Shown here in pieces: positions 18,262 through 25,768 of a DNA stretch of 64,000 bases. Numbering within the stretch: position 1 is the stretch's first letter; each line of letters begins with the position of its first letter. The position numbers and the translations under genes were made by a program. The notes below the pieces were generated by a model. It did no database searches and was not told where the DNA came from. It was given only the letters and a program-made list of their open reading frames with translations. The DNA comes from Butyrivibrio sp. FCS014. GTDB lineage: Bacteria; Bacillota; Clostridia; Lachnospirales; Lachnospiraceae. The stretch covers positions 186,001 through 250,000 of the forward strand of contig NZ_JAHA01000003.1 in assembly GCF_000526935.1 (NCBI RefSeq), in the 5' to 3' direction.

Positions 18262-18297
18262 ATGACTATGATCGTCAAGGTAGTTAGCTTACGCTAA
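18262..18297 (+). other. Possible 11-codon leader ORF
   Basis: ATG at 18262 has AGGAG 8-9 nt upstream and encodes MTMIVKVVSLR before a TAA at 18295-18297. The stop lies inside the first TTAGC-N4-GCTAA palindrome. Whether it is translated cannot be told; it may be a chance reading frame or the remnant of a lost gene. Confidence 0.25.
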
Positions 18298-18322
18298 CAT
18301 GGTTATATTAGCATAGGCTAAC
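18283..18322. promoter_or_regulatory. Twin palindromic operator TTAGC-N4-GCTAA
   Basis: Two perfect inverted repeats of the same design occur in tandem: TTAGC-TTAC-GCTAA (18284-18297, extended by a further G/C pair) and TTAGC-ATAG-GCTAA (18308-18321). Their centres are 24 bp apart, close to two helical turns, as expected for two repressor or activator dimers on one face. The half-site resembles those of DtxR/IdeR-type metalloregulators but lacks the full consensus. The site lies 118 bp or more upstream of the PurF-like gene and 35-70 bp upstream of that gene's predicted promoter. Confidence 0.6.
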
Positions 18323-18355
18323 AACTAATGCAAGTACTTTTTTTAAAAATTTTTT

Positions 18356-18386
18356 TTGCAATTTGTTGCCCAATATGTGGTATTAT
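18356..18386 (+). promoter_or_regulatory. Predicted promoter of the PurF-like gene
   Basis: Extended -10 element TGG-TATTAT (18378-18386), with a poor -35 candidate TTGCAA at 18356-18361 (19-bp spacing) inside an A/T-rich tract (18338-18362) that could act as an UP element. The start would fall near 18393, 46 nt before the ATG. Confidence 0.5.
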
Positions 18387-18438
18387 AGGTTTCGTATTGA
18401 TTTAAACTGTATTTCTAATAAATATCTGGAGGACTCGT

Positions 18439-19860
18439 ATGGGCGGATTTTTCGGGGTAGCATCAAGAGAAAGTGCGGTATTTGACCTGTTCTACGGTAC
18501 CGATTACCATTCTCATCTTGGCACACGTCGTGCCGGACTCGCAGTTTATGACAAAAAGAAAGGGTTTGATCGTTCGATCCACAATATCGAGAGATCGTAT
18601 TTCAGACCCAAGTTTGAAGAAGACATGATGAAGATGGAGGGGCATCTTGGAATCGGCTGTATTTCAGATTATGAACCTCAGCCACTTATAGTAAGATCTC
18701 ATCATGGCACCTATGCCATCACCACTGTTGGTAAGATCAATAACATTGAGGAGATCACCAACAAGCTTTTTGCGGATAACCGCTCCCATTTCCTGGAGAT
18801 GAGCGGCGGAGATATCAATCCCACTGAGCTGGTAGCTTCTATCATTAACCAGAAAGTTACCATTGTAGAAGGAATAAGATATGCACAGGAGATCATAAAG
18901 GGCTCAATGTCCCTGCTTCTTATGACACCTGAAGGCATCTATGCCGCAAGGGACAAAATGGGAAGAACTCCCGTGGCCATCGGACACAAGGACGAAGGCT
19001 ACTGCGTTTGCTTTGAGAGCTTTTCCTACCTTAATCTGGGATATGTATCCGACAGGGAACTTGGTCCCGGAGAAATAGCTTTTATCACCCCCGAGAGCGT
19101 AGAGATAGTTGCTCCCGCCTTTGACGATATGAGAATCTGTACCTTCCTTTGGATTTACTACGGATTCCCCGCATCTACCTATGAAGGCCTTAGCGTTGAG
19201 AAAATGAGATATGGCTGCGGAGGAAAACTTGCTCAGCGCGATCTTCAAAGAGGCCTGCATCCTGACATGGTAGCCGGAGTACCTGATTCCGGTGTTGCTC
19301 ATGCCATTGGATATTCAAACACTTCAGGAATTCCCTATTCACGACCTTTTGTTAAATATACACCCACCTGGCCCAGGTCCTTTATGCCTACAATGCAGTC
19401 CCGCAGAGACCTTATAGCCAAGATGAAGCTTCTTCCTGTTAACCAGCTGATCAACAACAAGAGCCTTCTTCTTATAGATGATTCAATTGTAAGGGGAACA
19501 CAGCTAAGGGAGACCACAGAGTTTTTATATAAGAGCGGAGCAAGAGAAGTCCATATAAGACCCGCCTGTCCGCCCCTTATCTACGGCTGCAAATACCTTA
19601 ATTTCTCCCGTTCCAACACTGAGATGGAGCTGATAACCAGGAGAGTTATTGAAAGACTTGAGGGATATCCTTCTCCCAATGAAGAAACAGTAAGAAAGTA
19701 CACGGATCCCGATTCACCCCAGTACGAGGCGATGCTTGAGGAGATCCGCAAGGAGCTTAATTTCACTTCCCTTCATTATCATCGTCTCGATGATATGGTG
19801 GAAGCAATACCTCTTGAGCCCTGCAAGCTTTGCACCTACTGCTGGAGCGGTAAAGAGTGA
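18439..19860 (+). CDS. PurF-like amidophosphoribosyltransferase with a degenerate glutaminase domain
   Basis: The 473-residue protein has the PurF layout: N-terminal class II amidotransferase domain, then a PRPP-binding phosphoribosyltransferase domain with intact loop LLIDDSIVRGTQ (344-355). However, the N-terminus reads MGGFFGVAS, so the nucleophile Cys that follows Met in PurF is Gly. The glutamine-binding segments RYAT and HNGN are also lost (here GIGCISDYEPQPL and TTVGKINN). The cysteines equivalent to the B. subtilis PurF 4Fe-4S ligands are kept: Cys234, Cys384, Cys462 and Cys465. The start is secure (GGAGG, 7-nt spacing). It may be ammonia-dependent, or it may use PRPP in another reaction. 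The stop is 3 bp from the convergent ZIP gene. Confidence 0.85.
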   Translation: MGGFFGVASRESAVFDLFYGTDYHSHLGTRRAGLAVYDKKKGFDRSIHNIERSYFRPKFEEDMMKMEGHLGIGCISDYEPQPLIVRSHHGTYAITTVGKINNIEEITNKLFADNRSHFLEMSGGDINPTELVASIINQKVTIVEGIRYAQEIIKGSMSLLLMTPEGIYAARDKMGRTPVAIGHKDEGYCVCFESFSYLNLGYVSDRELGPGEIAFITPESVEIVAPAFDDMRICTFLWIYYGFPASTYEGLSVEKMRYGCGGKLAQRDLQRGLHPDMVAGVPDSGVAHAIGYSNTSGIPYSRPFVKYTPTWPRSFMPTMQSRRDLIAKMKLLPVNQLINNKSLLLIDDSIVRGTQLRETTEFLYKSGAREVHIRPACPPLIYGCKYLNFSRSNTEMELITRRVIERLEGYPSPNEETVRKYTDPDSPQYEAMLEEIRKELNFTSLHYHRLDDMVEAIPLEPCKLCTYCWSGKE

Positions 19861-19863
19861 TCC

Positions 19864-20643
19864 TTAACCAAGGGCCACATCAAGGGCCATCATAAGAGTA
19901 AAACCAAAGGCGAACATGATAACACCAATGTTAGAGTGTTCGCCTTCTGACATCTCGGGGATGAGCTCCTCAACAACAACATACATCATGGCTCCGGCTG
20001 CAAAGGACAGAAGATAAGGCATAGCGGGAGTGATGAAGCTTGTAAAAAGAATAGTGATAAAAGCCCCGATGGGCTCAACAGCGCCGGAGAGAACGCCGTC
20101 AAGAAAGGCTTTCATCCGGCTTTTTCCGTTGGCGTGAAGGGGCATGGAAATAATTGCTCCCTCAGGGAAATTCTGGATGGCGATACCGATGGCAAGAGCC
20201 AGGGCACCGCCTGTAGTTATCTTGGCAGAACCTGCCAGGATACCGGCAAAAACAACACCAACCGCCATACCCTCGGGGATGTTATGAAGAGTAACAGCCA
20301 GAAGCATCATGGTGGTCTTCTTTAAGTTGCTCTTTGGACCTTCAGCTTCCTCAGCATTCATGTGAAGATGGGGGATAACCGAATCCAGAAGCAGAAGGAA
20401 AAGGATTCCGCCCCAAAATCCAACGGCTGCAGGGACAAAGGAAAGCTTTCCCATATCACTGGCCTGATCCATTGCAGGGATGATAAGACTCCAGATGGAG
20501 GCTGCCACCATCACTCCGCTGGCAAATCCGGTGAGGGCGCGCTGGACCAGAAAATTAAGTTCCCGTTTCATGAACAGTACGCAGGCTGAACCGGCTGCAG
20601 TACCGATGAAGGGGATCATGATCCCCAATATAATATTGGTCAT
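19864..20643 (-). CDS. ZIP family divalent metal transporter
   Basis: A 259-residue membrane protein with about eight hydrophobic segments. It carries both family signatures: LHNIPEGMAVG in segment IV (about residue 118) and IQNFPEG in segment V (about 155), which form the binuclear metal site, plus a short His-containing loop (PHLHMN) between segments III and IV. ZIP proteins import Zn2+, Fe2+, Mn2+ or Co2+; the substrate cannot be read here. It converges on the PurF-like gene with a 3-bp gap and no terminator between. A 12-bp palindrome AATGCTAGCATT (20674-20685) lies 31 bp upstream of its start and could be an operator. Confidence 0.92.
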   Translation of the reverse strand: MTNIILGIMIPFIGTAAGSACVLFMKRELNFLVQRALTGFASGVMVAASIWSLIIPAMDQASDMGKLSFVPAAVGFWGGILFLLLLDSVIPHLHMNAEEAEGPKSNLKKTTMMLLAVTLHNIPEGMAVGVVFAGILAGSAKITTGGALALAIGIAIQNFPEGAIISMPLHANGKSRMKAFLDGVLSGAVEPIGAFITILFTSFITPAMPYLLSFAAGAMMYVVVEELIPEMSEGEHSNIGVIMFAFGFTLMMALDVALG

Positions 20644-20673
20644 ATGGTAGGCTCCCTTCGTTTTTTATATTTA

Positions 20674-20685
20674 AATGCTAGCATT
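20674..20685. promoter_or_regulatory. 12-bp palindrome upstream of the ZIP gene
   Basis: AATGCTAGCATT is a perfect palindrome between the divergent ZIP and serine hydrolase genes, 31 bp from the ZIP ATG. It could be a metalloregulator site, but the motif is short and differs from the twin operator at 18.3 kb. A TATAAT at 20719-20724 is a possible -10 for the rightward gene. Confidence 0.3.
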
Positions 20686-20760
20686 CTTAAGCGTAAAAGA
20701 AAAGATTTTTAAATGATGTATAATATAAAGATACAGAAAAAAGACTGAAAGAAGGTTATT

Positions 20761-22857
20761 TTGGCTATGCTTCAAAAGAAATACAGGAAATACCGGTATA
20801 TACCCGGAAGTATCAGCGGGGTGCTGGCTGCGGCTCTGATATTGACTGCAGTGACGGGCTGCGGCAGAGCGGTGGAAGAGGAAAATGCTCCTTTGGTGAA
20901 GGAGGAGGCCGCTACCACGGATAAAGAGGCCGTAACCCCGGATAAAGAAGCCGCAGCTTCGGGTAAAGAGATAGAATCTCAAGATTCCAGACAGGATACC
21001 CCGGAAGACATACAGGCATTGTCCGACTATGCAGACAGTTTACTTACAGAAATTGACAGTTTTCCAAAGGGCAGCTTCCAGGCCGAAAGATCTTTTCCCG
21101 ATCAGGCAGGATATGTGGACAATACTCTGGCCATGAACAGCATGTACAGCTTTGAGGGCTACAGCGGCCAGGGAGTACTATATTTTGAGGTGTCTTCAGA
21201 TACACAGAGCTTTGATCTGTTTGTAAATAACAGGCAGATAGATACTGCGGATATCGCCCCGGGCAATTATGAACTTGATATATGCAAGGTGGCCAAAAAC
21301 GGAACCAATACGGTACAGGTATCAAATGTTACGCCTGATGATGCAACGGTTACGGTCAAGATCCCTTATCCAACAGTCATTGACGCTGCCCCGGAAGATG
21401 CGGGCATGAGTGATAAGCCCCTTGAACTGATAGACAGGATCATTCAGGCGGATGTAGATAACGGCTTTTCAAGCGCACAGCTGGCTGTAGTCAAAGACGG
21501 AAAACTGGTTTACCGGAATGCCTGGGGCCTTGCCAATTCCTACGATGAGGATGGCAACAGGCTCACGGAGGGTGCACCTGTCACAAATGACACCCTCTAT
21601 GACCTTGCCTCAAATACCAAGATGTACTCCGTGGTATATGCGATCCAGTACCTTGCGGACAGGGAGAAACTTTCTCTGGATACGAAGGTCACTGACATAT
21701 TGGGAAGCGGATTTGCGGATGATGCCATAGAGATAGATTTTGCCGCTTTTGAAGGAAACTATCCGGGGCTTGATACCATAAAGGCCTGGAAGAGCAGTAT
21801 TACCGTAAAGAATCTTCTGATGCATCAGGCGGGGTTCCCGGACAGCGGCCATTATCACAATGACAAATATGACACGGTAAATCAGGAGCTTAGACTTGAC
21901 GTTGACAACATCCTCTACGTTGAAGGGAGTGGCAGAGAGAAAACCTACAAAGAGGGCATCTGCCGCACACCTCTTATGTATAAGCCCGGGACCAGAACTC
22001 TTTATTCCGACATTGACTATATGACACTGGGGCTTATCATCGAGAAAGTAACGGGAGAGGACCTTAACACATTCCTCAAAGAGACCTTCTGGGATCCCAT
22101 GGGACTTTCTCACATAACCTACTGTCCTTTGGATAACGGCTTTACTGCAGATGACTGCGCCGCAACGGAAGTAGGTGGAAACACCAGGAGCGGTCTTGTA
22201 ACATTTCCGGGAATCAGAACAAATACCATTCAGGGGGAAGTCCACGACGAAGAGAGCTTCTACAGGATGGAGGGAATATCGGGGCATGCCGGGCTTTTTG
22301 CTAATGCAACGGACCTTGCCAAGCTTGCAAGTGTGATGTTGACCGGAGGCTATGGCAGCAATTTCTTTTTCTCAAAAAACACAAGAGACCTATTTATATC
22401 ACCCCAGGCAGGTGGCCTCATAAACTACGGCATAGGCTGGTGGAGAGAAGCGGACGACAAGAGAGTTTGGTACTTCGGAACCCAGGCGCCGGAGAGCACC
22501 GTGGGTCATCAGGGCTTTACCGGGACTTTTACCATGATCGACTTTGAGAACAACCTGGTGATGGTTTACCTTACAAATTCCATCAACACGCCGATCTACA
22601 ATGCTACAAGCCTTGAGAACGCCAATCAGTTCTGCGGCAAGTATTACACCTCGGGAACCATTGGCTTTGTGCCCCAGATCCTTTATATGGGAATGGGGGA
22701 TGACAGTGATCTAGACAGTGCCCTTAGCTCACTGGTTCAGGAGATGATAAGAGACAAGCAGCGACTTGTAGACAAAGAAGAAAAAACAAACGGTCCACTT
22801 AGTGATGACCATCCGTTAAAAAGAGCATTGAAAGCTATTCAGGAGGGAGGATCCTGA
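20761..22857 (+). CDS. Beta-lactamase-family serine hydrolase lipoprotein
   Basis: A 698-residue exported protein related to class C beta-lactamases and penicillin-binding proteins such as YfeW. Residues 14-33 are a signal segment ending in lipobox TAVTGC (Cys34). A low-complexity Lys/Glu/Ala linker follows, then a beta-sandwich-like domain (about 95-205). The catalytic domain (about 215-640) has SNTK with nucleophile Ser284 and Lys287, YSD with Tyr415, and HQGFTG in place of KTG. Peptidoglycan peptide or D-Ala ester hydrolysis is likely; beta-lactam resistance is not implied. The start is TTG 20761 or ATG 20767; GAAGG at 20751-20755 fits the TTG better. Confidence 0.85.
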   Translation: MAMLQKKYRKYRYIPGSISGVLAAALILTAVTGCGRAVEEENAPLVKEEAATTDKEAVTPDKEAAASGKEIESQDSRQDTPEDIQALSDYADSLLTEIDSFPKGSFQAERSFPDQAGYVDNTLAMNSMYSFEGYSGQGVLYFEVSSDTQSFDLFVNNRQIDTADIAPGNYELDICKVAKNGTNTVQVSNVTPDDATVTVKIPYPTVIDAAPEDAGMSDKPLELIDRIIQADVDNGFSSAQLAVVKDGKLVYRNAWGLANSYDEDGNRLTEGAPVTNDTLYDLASNTKMYSVVYAIQYLADREKLSLDTKVTDILGSGFADDAIEIDFAAFEGNYPGLDTIKAWKSSITVKNLLMHQAGFPDSGHYHNDKYDTVNQELRLDVDNILYVEGSGREKTYKEGICRTPLMYKPGTRTLYSDIDYMTLGLIIEKVTGEDLNTFLKETFWDPMGLSHITYCPLDNGFTADDCAATEVGGNTRSGLVTFPGIRTNTIQGEVHDEESFYRMEGISGHAGLFANATDLAKLASVMLTGGYGSNFFFSKNTRDLFISPQAGGLINYGIGWWREADDKRVWYFGTQAPESTVGHQGFTGTFTMIDFENNLVMVYLTNSINTPIYNATSLENANQFCGKYYTSGTIGFVPQILYMGMGDDSDLDSALSSLVQEMIRDKQRLVDKEEKTNGPLSDDHPLKRALKAIQEGGS

Positions 22858-22861
22858 TTAT

Positions 22862-23281
22862 GACAATGATTCCTTTGGAGCAACAGATAAAACCCTTTAT
22901 TTTCCTGGTGCTGTTAGTTTGTTTTGTATCCTTGGACATGATGAAGGAGATAAGGCACTGATTGCATTTTCCCGTGCTCTTAAAAGGTCGCTGGCATATA
23001 AAAATGCAGTGGCTGCAAGGTGGGGCGGCGATGAATTTGTTATTGCGGGAAAAGAAAAAGACCTGACACGGGACTTTCGTGAATTGCTTAAAGAGGCGCT
23101 TTCCTTAGCTGAACTTCCTTATACACCCCGCTTCAGCATGGGAACCTTTATCTGTACTTTTGCAGGTACATCTTGTGATGAGGCAATTGTGCATGCAGAC
23201 GAAGAACTATATAAAGACAAAGAAAAGAATCATCAGGAATCAGAAGGATTCATAGAGAATCTTAAGAAATTAAATATATAA
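22862..23281 (+). pseudogene. Remnant of a GGDEF (diguanylate cyclase) domain
   Basis: The frame around 22919-23281 encodes the second half of a GGDEF domain: GHDEGDKAL, RWGGDEF and a C-terminal FSMGTF...HADEELYKDK. These correspond to conserved GGDEF elements. The usual first part (DLDxFKxxND before GH) is absent: upstream codons in the same frame, back into the end of the serine hydrolase gene, do not resemble it. The only start is a TTG at 22919 without a ribosome binding site. I read this as a decayed gene fragment, not a functional cyclase, although RWGGDEF itself is intact. Confidence 0.65.
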
Positions 23282-23294
23282 AACTAAATAGGCA

Positions 23295-23334
23295 AAGAAA
23301 AAAAGGGTGGTCATCCTGTGTGATGACCACCCTT
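23295..23334 (-). terminator. Terminator of the minus-strand pair (bidirectional)
   Basis: A 12-bp perfect stem (23303-23314 with 23323-23334) with an 8-nt loop. On the minus strand it is followed by a run of Ts (complement of 23295-23302), directly after the stop of the zinc-ribbon gene. It may also stop rightward transcription from the GGDEF remnant. Confidence 0.8.
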
Positions 23335-23339
23335 CATGA

Positions 23340-24269
23340 TTATGAATTAAACAATTCCCAAATCTGGGGCTCTATATTTGACCAGTATTTATCCGGTTTC
23401 TTATCATAGAGTTTAAGAATCTCGATTACCTTATGACCGGTGATATATCCATATTTGTTTATAAGTTCGATAGTGGCATCAGATGCATCTGTGGGCATTT
23501 TTTTTGTGTCAAACGTGCCTGATAAAACCAGTGCCAAATCTACTAAATTCATCATTTCCTTATATTCAATATTTCCCTTGACACTTTTTTCGCTTTTGAG
23601 CAGCTTTTTAAAATCTTTTAAATCCTGAACCGCGTATTGAAGGTTGGGACATAGCCCCTCAATAAAGGTTTTAATGTACTCTCTGCTGGAATTGCTTTTA
23701 GCACTGAGAAACTTTATTTCATCAATTTTACCTTGGATAAGCATAGGTACTGTTGGGATATAGGGATCATTAGTAAAGAATACGATAAGTATTGATTCAC
23801 TATTCCCCCCACTATTATACGGATCAGATGTATAAGCAACAGCAAATACATCCTCCATGTCCACAACTATCTTTTCTTCACTTAATGGCACTAAAAAGTC
23901 AGAATTATATAATGCGCCGGCAGTCCTCCTTATCAAAGATTTCTTTGCGCGTTCTATAATATCTTTTGCCTGGTCAGAAGATAGATTCATATAATTATCT
24001 GCTGCCTGCTGAAGCTCTTCAATGGTAATGCTTGGCAGAGTATTCCTGTATTTTTCCAAAATACCATTTCTATGATTTACGACTTCTTCATATTGGCTTT
24101 TATCAATCTTTCTTCCTGTAATTATGGCCGATAATAAGTAACCGTTAATATCTTCCTTGAGACTTTCGGCCTTCTTCTTGCAGTCATCGCACAAAGTACT
24201 ATGCATTCTGGCTTCAAATTCCCTGCCACACTTCTCACAAACAAAAGTCTTTTTTGAAAACAGTCCCAT
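23340..24269 (-). CDS. Unknown protein with an N-terminal zinc ribbon
   Basis: I do not recognise this 309-residue protein. It starts MGLFSKKTFVCEKCG and has a CxxC...CxxC pair (Cys11, Cys14, Cys27, Cys30), which is a zinc-ribbon knuckle pattern. The rest is mixed helical with a central beta-rich part (around 130-190, including VVDMEDVFAVAYTS and SILIVFFTNDPYIP). No signal peptide or membrane segment is visible, so it is probably cytosolic. It is more AT-rich than its neighbours and lies 29 bp downstream of a small membrane protein gene on the same strand; the two probably form an operon of foreign origin. Confidence 0.7.
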   Translation of the reverse strand: MGLFSKKTFVCEKCGREFEARMHSTLCDDCKKKAESLKEDINGYLLSAIITGRKIDKSQYEEVVNHRNGILEKYRNTLPSITIEELQQAADNYMNLSSDQAKDIIERAKKSLIRRTAGALYNSDFLVPLSEEKIVVDMEDVFAVAYTSDPYNSGGNSESILIVFFTNDPYIPTVPMLIQGKIDEIKFLSAKSNSSREYIKTFIEGLCPNLQYAVQDLKDFKKLLKSEKSVKGNIEYKEMMNLVDLALVLSGTFDTKKMPTDASDATIELINKYGYITGHKVIEILKLYDKKPDKYWSNIEPQIWELFNS

Positions 24270-24298
24270 ATCCAGTTTTCCCCCCTTAAAGATATAAT

Positions 24299-24754
24299 TT
24301 ATGACAACTCTTTACTTGCATTTACATAACAGTAAAGGTTAGTCCACACAAAGAACGTGATAGCAATAATATAGTAGGGCAAATCCTGCAACATTGAATG
24401 CGGTATCGAAACAAATTTAGTCACAAGGAAAAGAATGCCCATACTGATGATGCTGGCAGGTAAAAAACAAAAGAATAAAAGTTTAAGCATTTGTTTACAA
24501 ACAGATAGCATAATGCTAAATAAATTTGCTTCAAACTCAGTAACGGTATCTACAACAAATACGGTTACCATGAGAATAATAGGCTGGAAAAAGGCGAATA
24601 CACCTAATTTGACAGATAGTGTCGTGCCATCATCACGATGATTTATATAAAAAACTGAAAGCATGCCGATCGTGATAGCAGATGCCACCAATATCTCAAC
24701 AAAAGCTTTCATGTTAAATTTAATGTTGAGATTGAGCTTTTTAAGAATATCCAT
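24299..24754 (-). CDS. Unknown small membrane protein
   Basis: A 151-residue protein with four probable membrane segments (about residues 16-36, 50-70, 88-112 and 124-144) and a short amphipathic N-terminus. I recognise no family. It is the first gene of an AT-rich minus-strand pair with the zinc-ribbon protein. The start ATG has a run of Gs (from GGGGGG) about 10 nt upstream. The composition and lack of recognisable relatives suggest acquisition by transfer; a membrane partner plus a cytosolic partner is a common layout for small accessory systems, but no function can be assigned. Confidence 0.6.
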   Translation of the reverse strand: MDILKKLNLNIKFNMKAFVEILVASAITIGMLSVFYINHRDDGTTLSVKLGVFAFFQPIILMVTVFVVDTVTEFEANLFSIMLSVCKQMLKLLFFCFLPASIISMGILFLVTKFVSIPHSMLQDLPYYIIAITFFVWTNLYCYVNASKELS

Positions 24755-24843
24755 ATTTAATTATCCCCCCCGAATTATAAAAAAATATAAACTAATACAC
24801 GTATATTAGCATTTTTGCCGGGAAGGGGTCAAGTGAGCTTGAT

Positions 24844-25725
24844 TTAGTCCCTGGGCCTGGTGTAGAAGTTACCCATAACTTCCTCGGTCCTGATCTGATT
24901 GATGAAGGCGTTTTTGTCGATCTCGCGGATCTTGGGTATCAGCTTCCTGGTGTCGGCTGCGCTGACGATGGAGTAGACGATCTTCTTATTTCTGTGGGCA
25001 AAAGAGCCTTCACCGTCAATAAGAGTTGCGCCATGGCCGCAGGTTGCGTAGATAAGAGAGCATACCCGGTCGGGCATGTCTGTGATAATGAACAGGGTTC
25101 TCTGCTGGTAAGTTCTGTAAAGAATGTGCAGAGCCTGTGTAGATACATACTGGAAAATCATGGAATAGAGAGCTTTATCCCAACCAAAGAGGTATCCTGC
25201 AATGCCCAGGATTACAATGTTGCCTCCAAGGATGTAGGGGAAAGCATCTATTCCTTTTTTTTGGGATAAATAGATGGAGATGAAGTCGGTTCCGCCGCTG
25301 GTGGCATCAACCTTAAGACACATTGTGATGGCAACCGCATTTACGATGCCGCCGAATACAGCTACAAGCAGCGGATCATAAGTTACGGGATAGCTGGGCA
25401 GAAGGTCAACAAAGAAACCACAGGCAAGTACCATAATAAGTGAGAAGGTAGTGAACTTCTTGCCTATGAATCTGAAACCTATATAAACGGGAACGGCATT
25501 CATGAGAATATTAACGGGAGTATAAGGAAGAGTAATGCCAAAGTATTTAAGGGCGATACGCTGGATAATAATTGTAAGACCCGTAGCTCCGCCGGGATAA
25601 AGACCTCCTGCATTGACGAAGGAGTTGATGTTCATAGCCATTAAAAAAGCAGCCAAAAGAACCACGACCAGACGGACCGCGTCTCTTTCAAGTACTTCTT
25701 TGAAGCTTGGTTCATTGGTTTTCAT
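24844..25725 (-). CDS. YitT family membrane protein
   Basis: A 293-residue protein with five to six membrane segments followed by a cytosolic C-terminal domain of about 85 residues (the DUF2179-type domain, with GHGATLIDGEG and IREIDKNAFI). Motifs NAGGLYPGGATGL and LKVDATSGGTDFIS are typical of YitT proteins. Their function is not established; some may be transporters. I place the start at ATG 25725, where GAGGGTGGG lies upstream, instead of at 25764, which adds 13 residues with no conservation. Confidence 0.88.
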   Translation of the reverse strand: MKTNEPSFKEVLERDAVRLVVVLLAAFLMAMNINSFVNAGGLYPGGATGLTIIIQRIALKYFGITLPYTPVNILMNAVPVYIGFRFIGKKFTTFSLIMVLACGFFVDLLPSYPVTYDPLLVAVFGGIVNAVAITMCLKVDATSGGTDFISIYLSQKKGIDAFPYILGGNIVILGIAGYLFGWDKALYSMIFQYVSTQALHILYRTYQQRTLFIITDMPDRVCSLIYATCGHGATLIDGEGSFAHRNKKIVYSIVSAADTRKLIPKIREIDKNAFINQIRTEEVMGNFYTRPRD

Positions 25726-25768
25726 CGATAAGCCCACCCTCACATTGATGCTATAAGTATACACCTTT

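Noticed and set aside
18283-18322. Canonical DtxR/IdeR box
   Set aside because: The palindromes have TTAGC-N4-GCTAA but not the 19-bp DtxR consensus, so I report an unassigned operator.
18204-18438. Cobalamin riboswitch in the region after the cobalamin operon
   Set aside because: No B12-box-like sequence or matching stems; the segment shows only a terminator, palindromes and a promoter.
20761-22857. Antibiotic-resistance beta-lactamase
   Set aside because: SNTK, YSD and HQG motifs with a large N-terminal beta domain and lipobox fit the peptidoglycan-hydrolase/esterase branch of the family better than true beta-lactamases.
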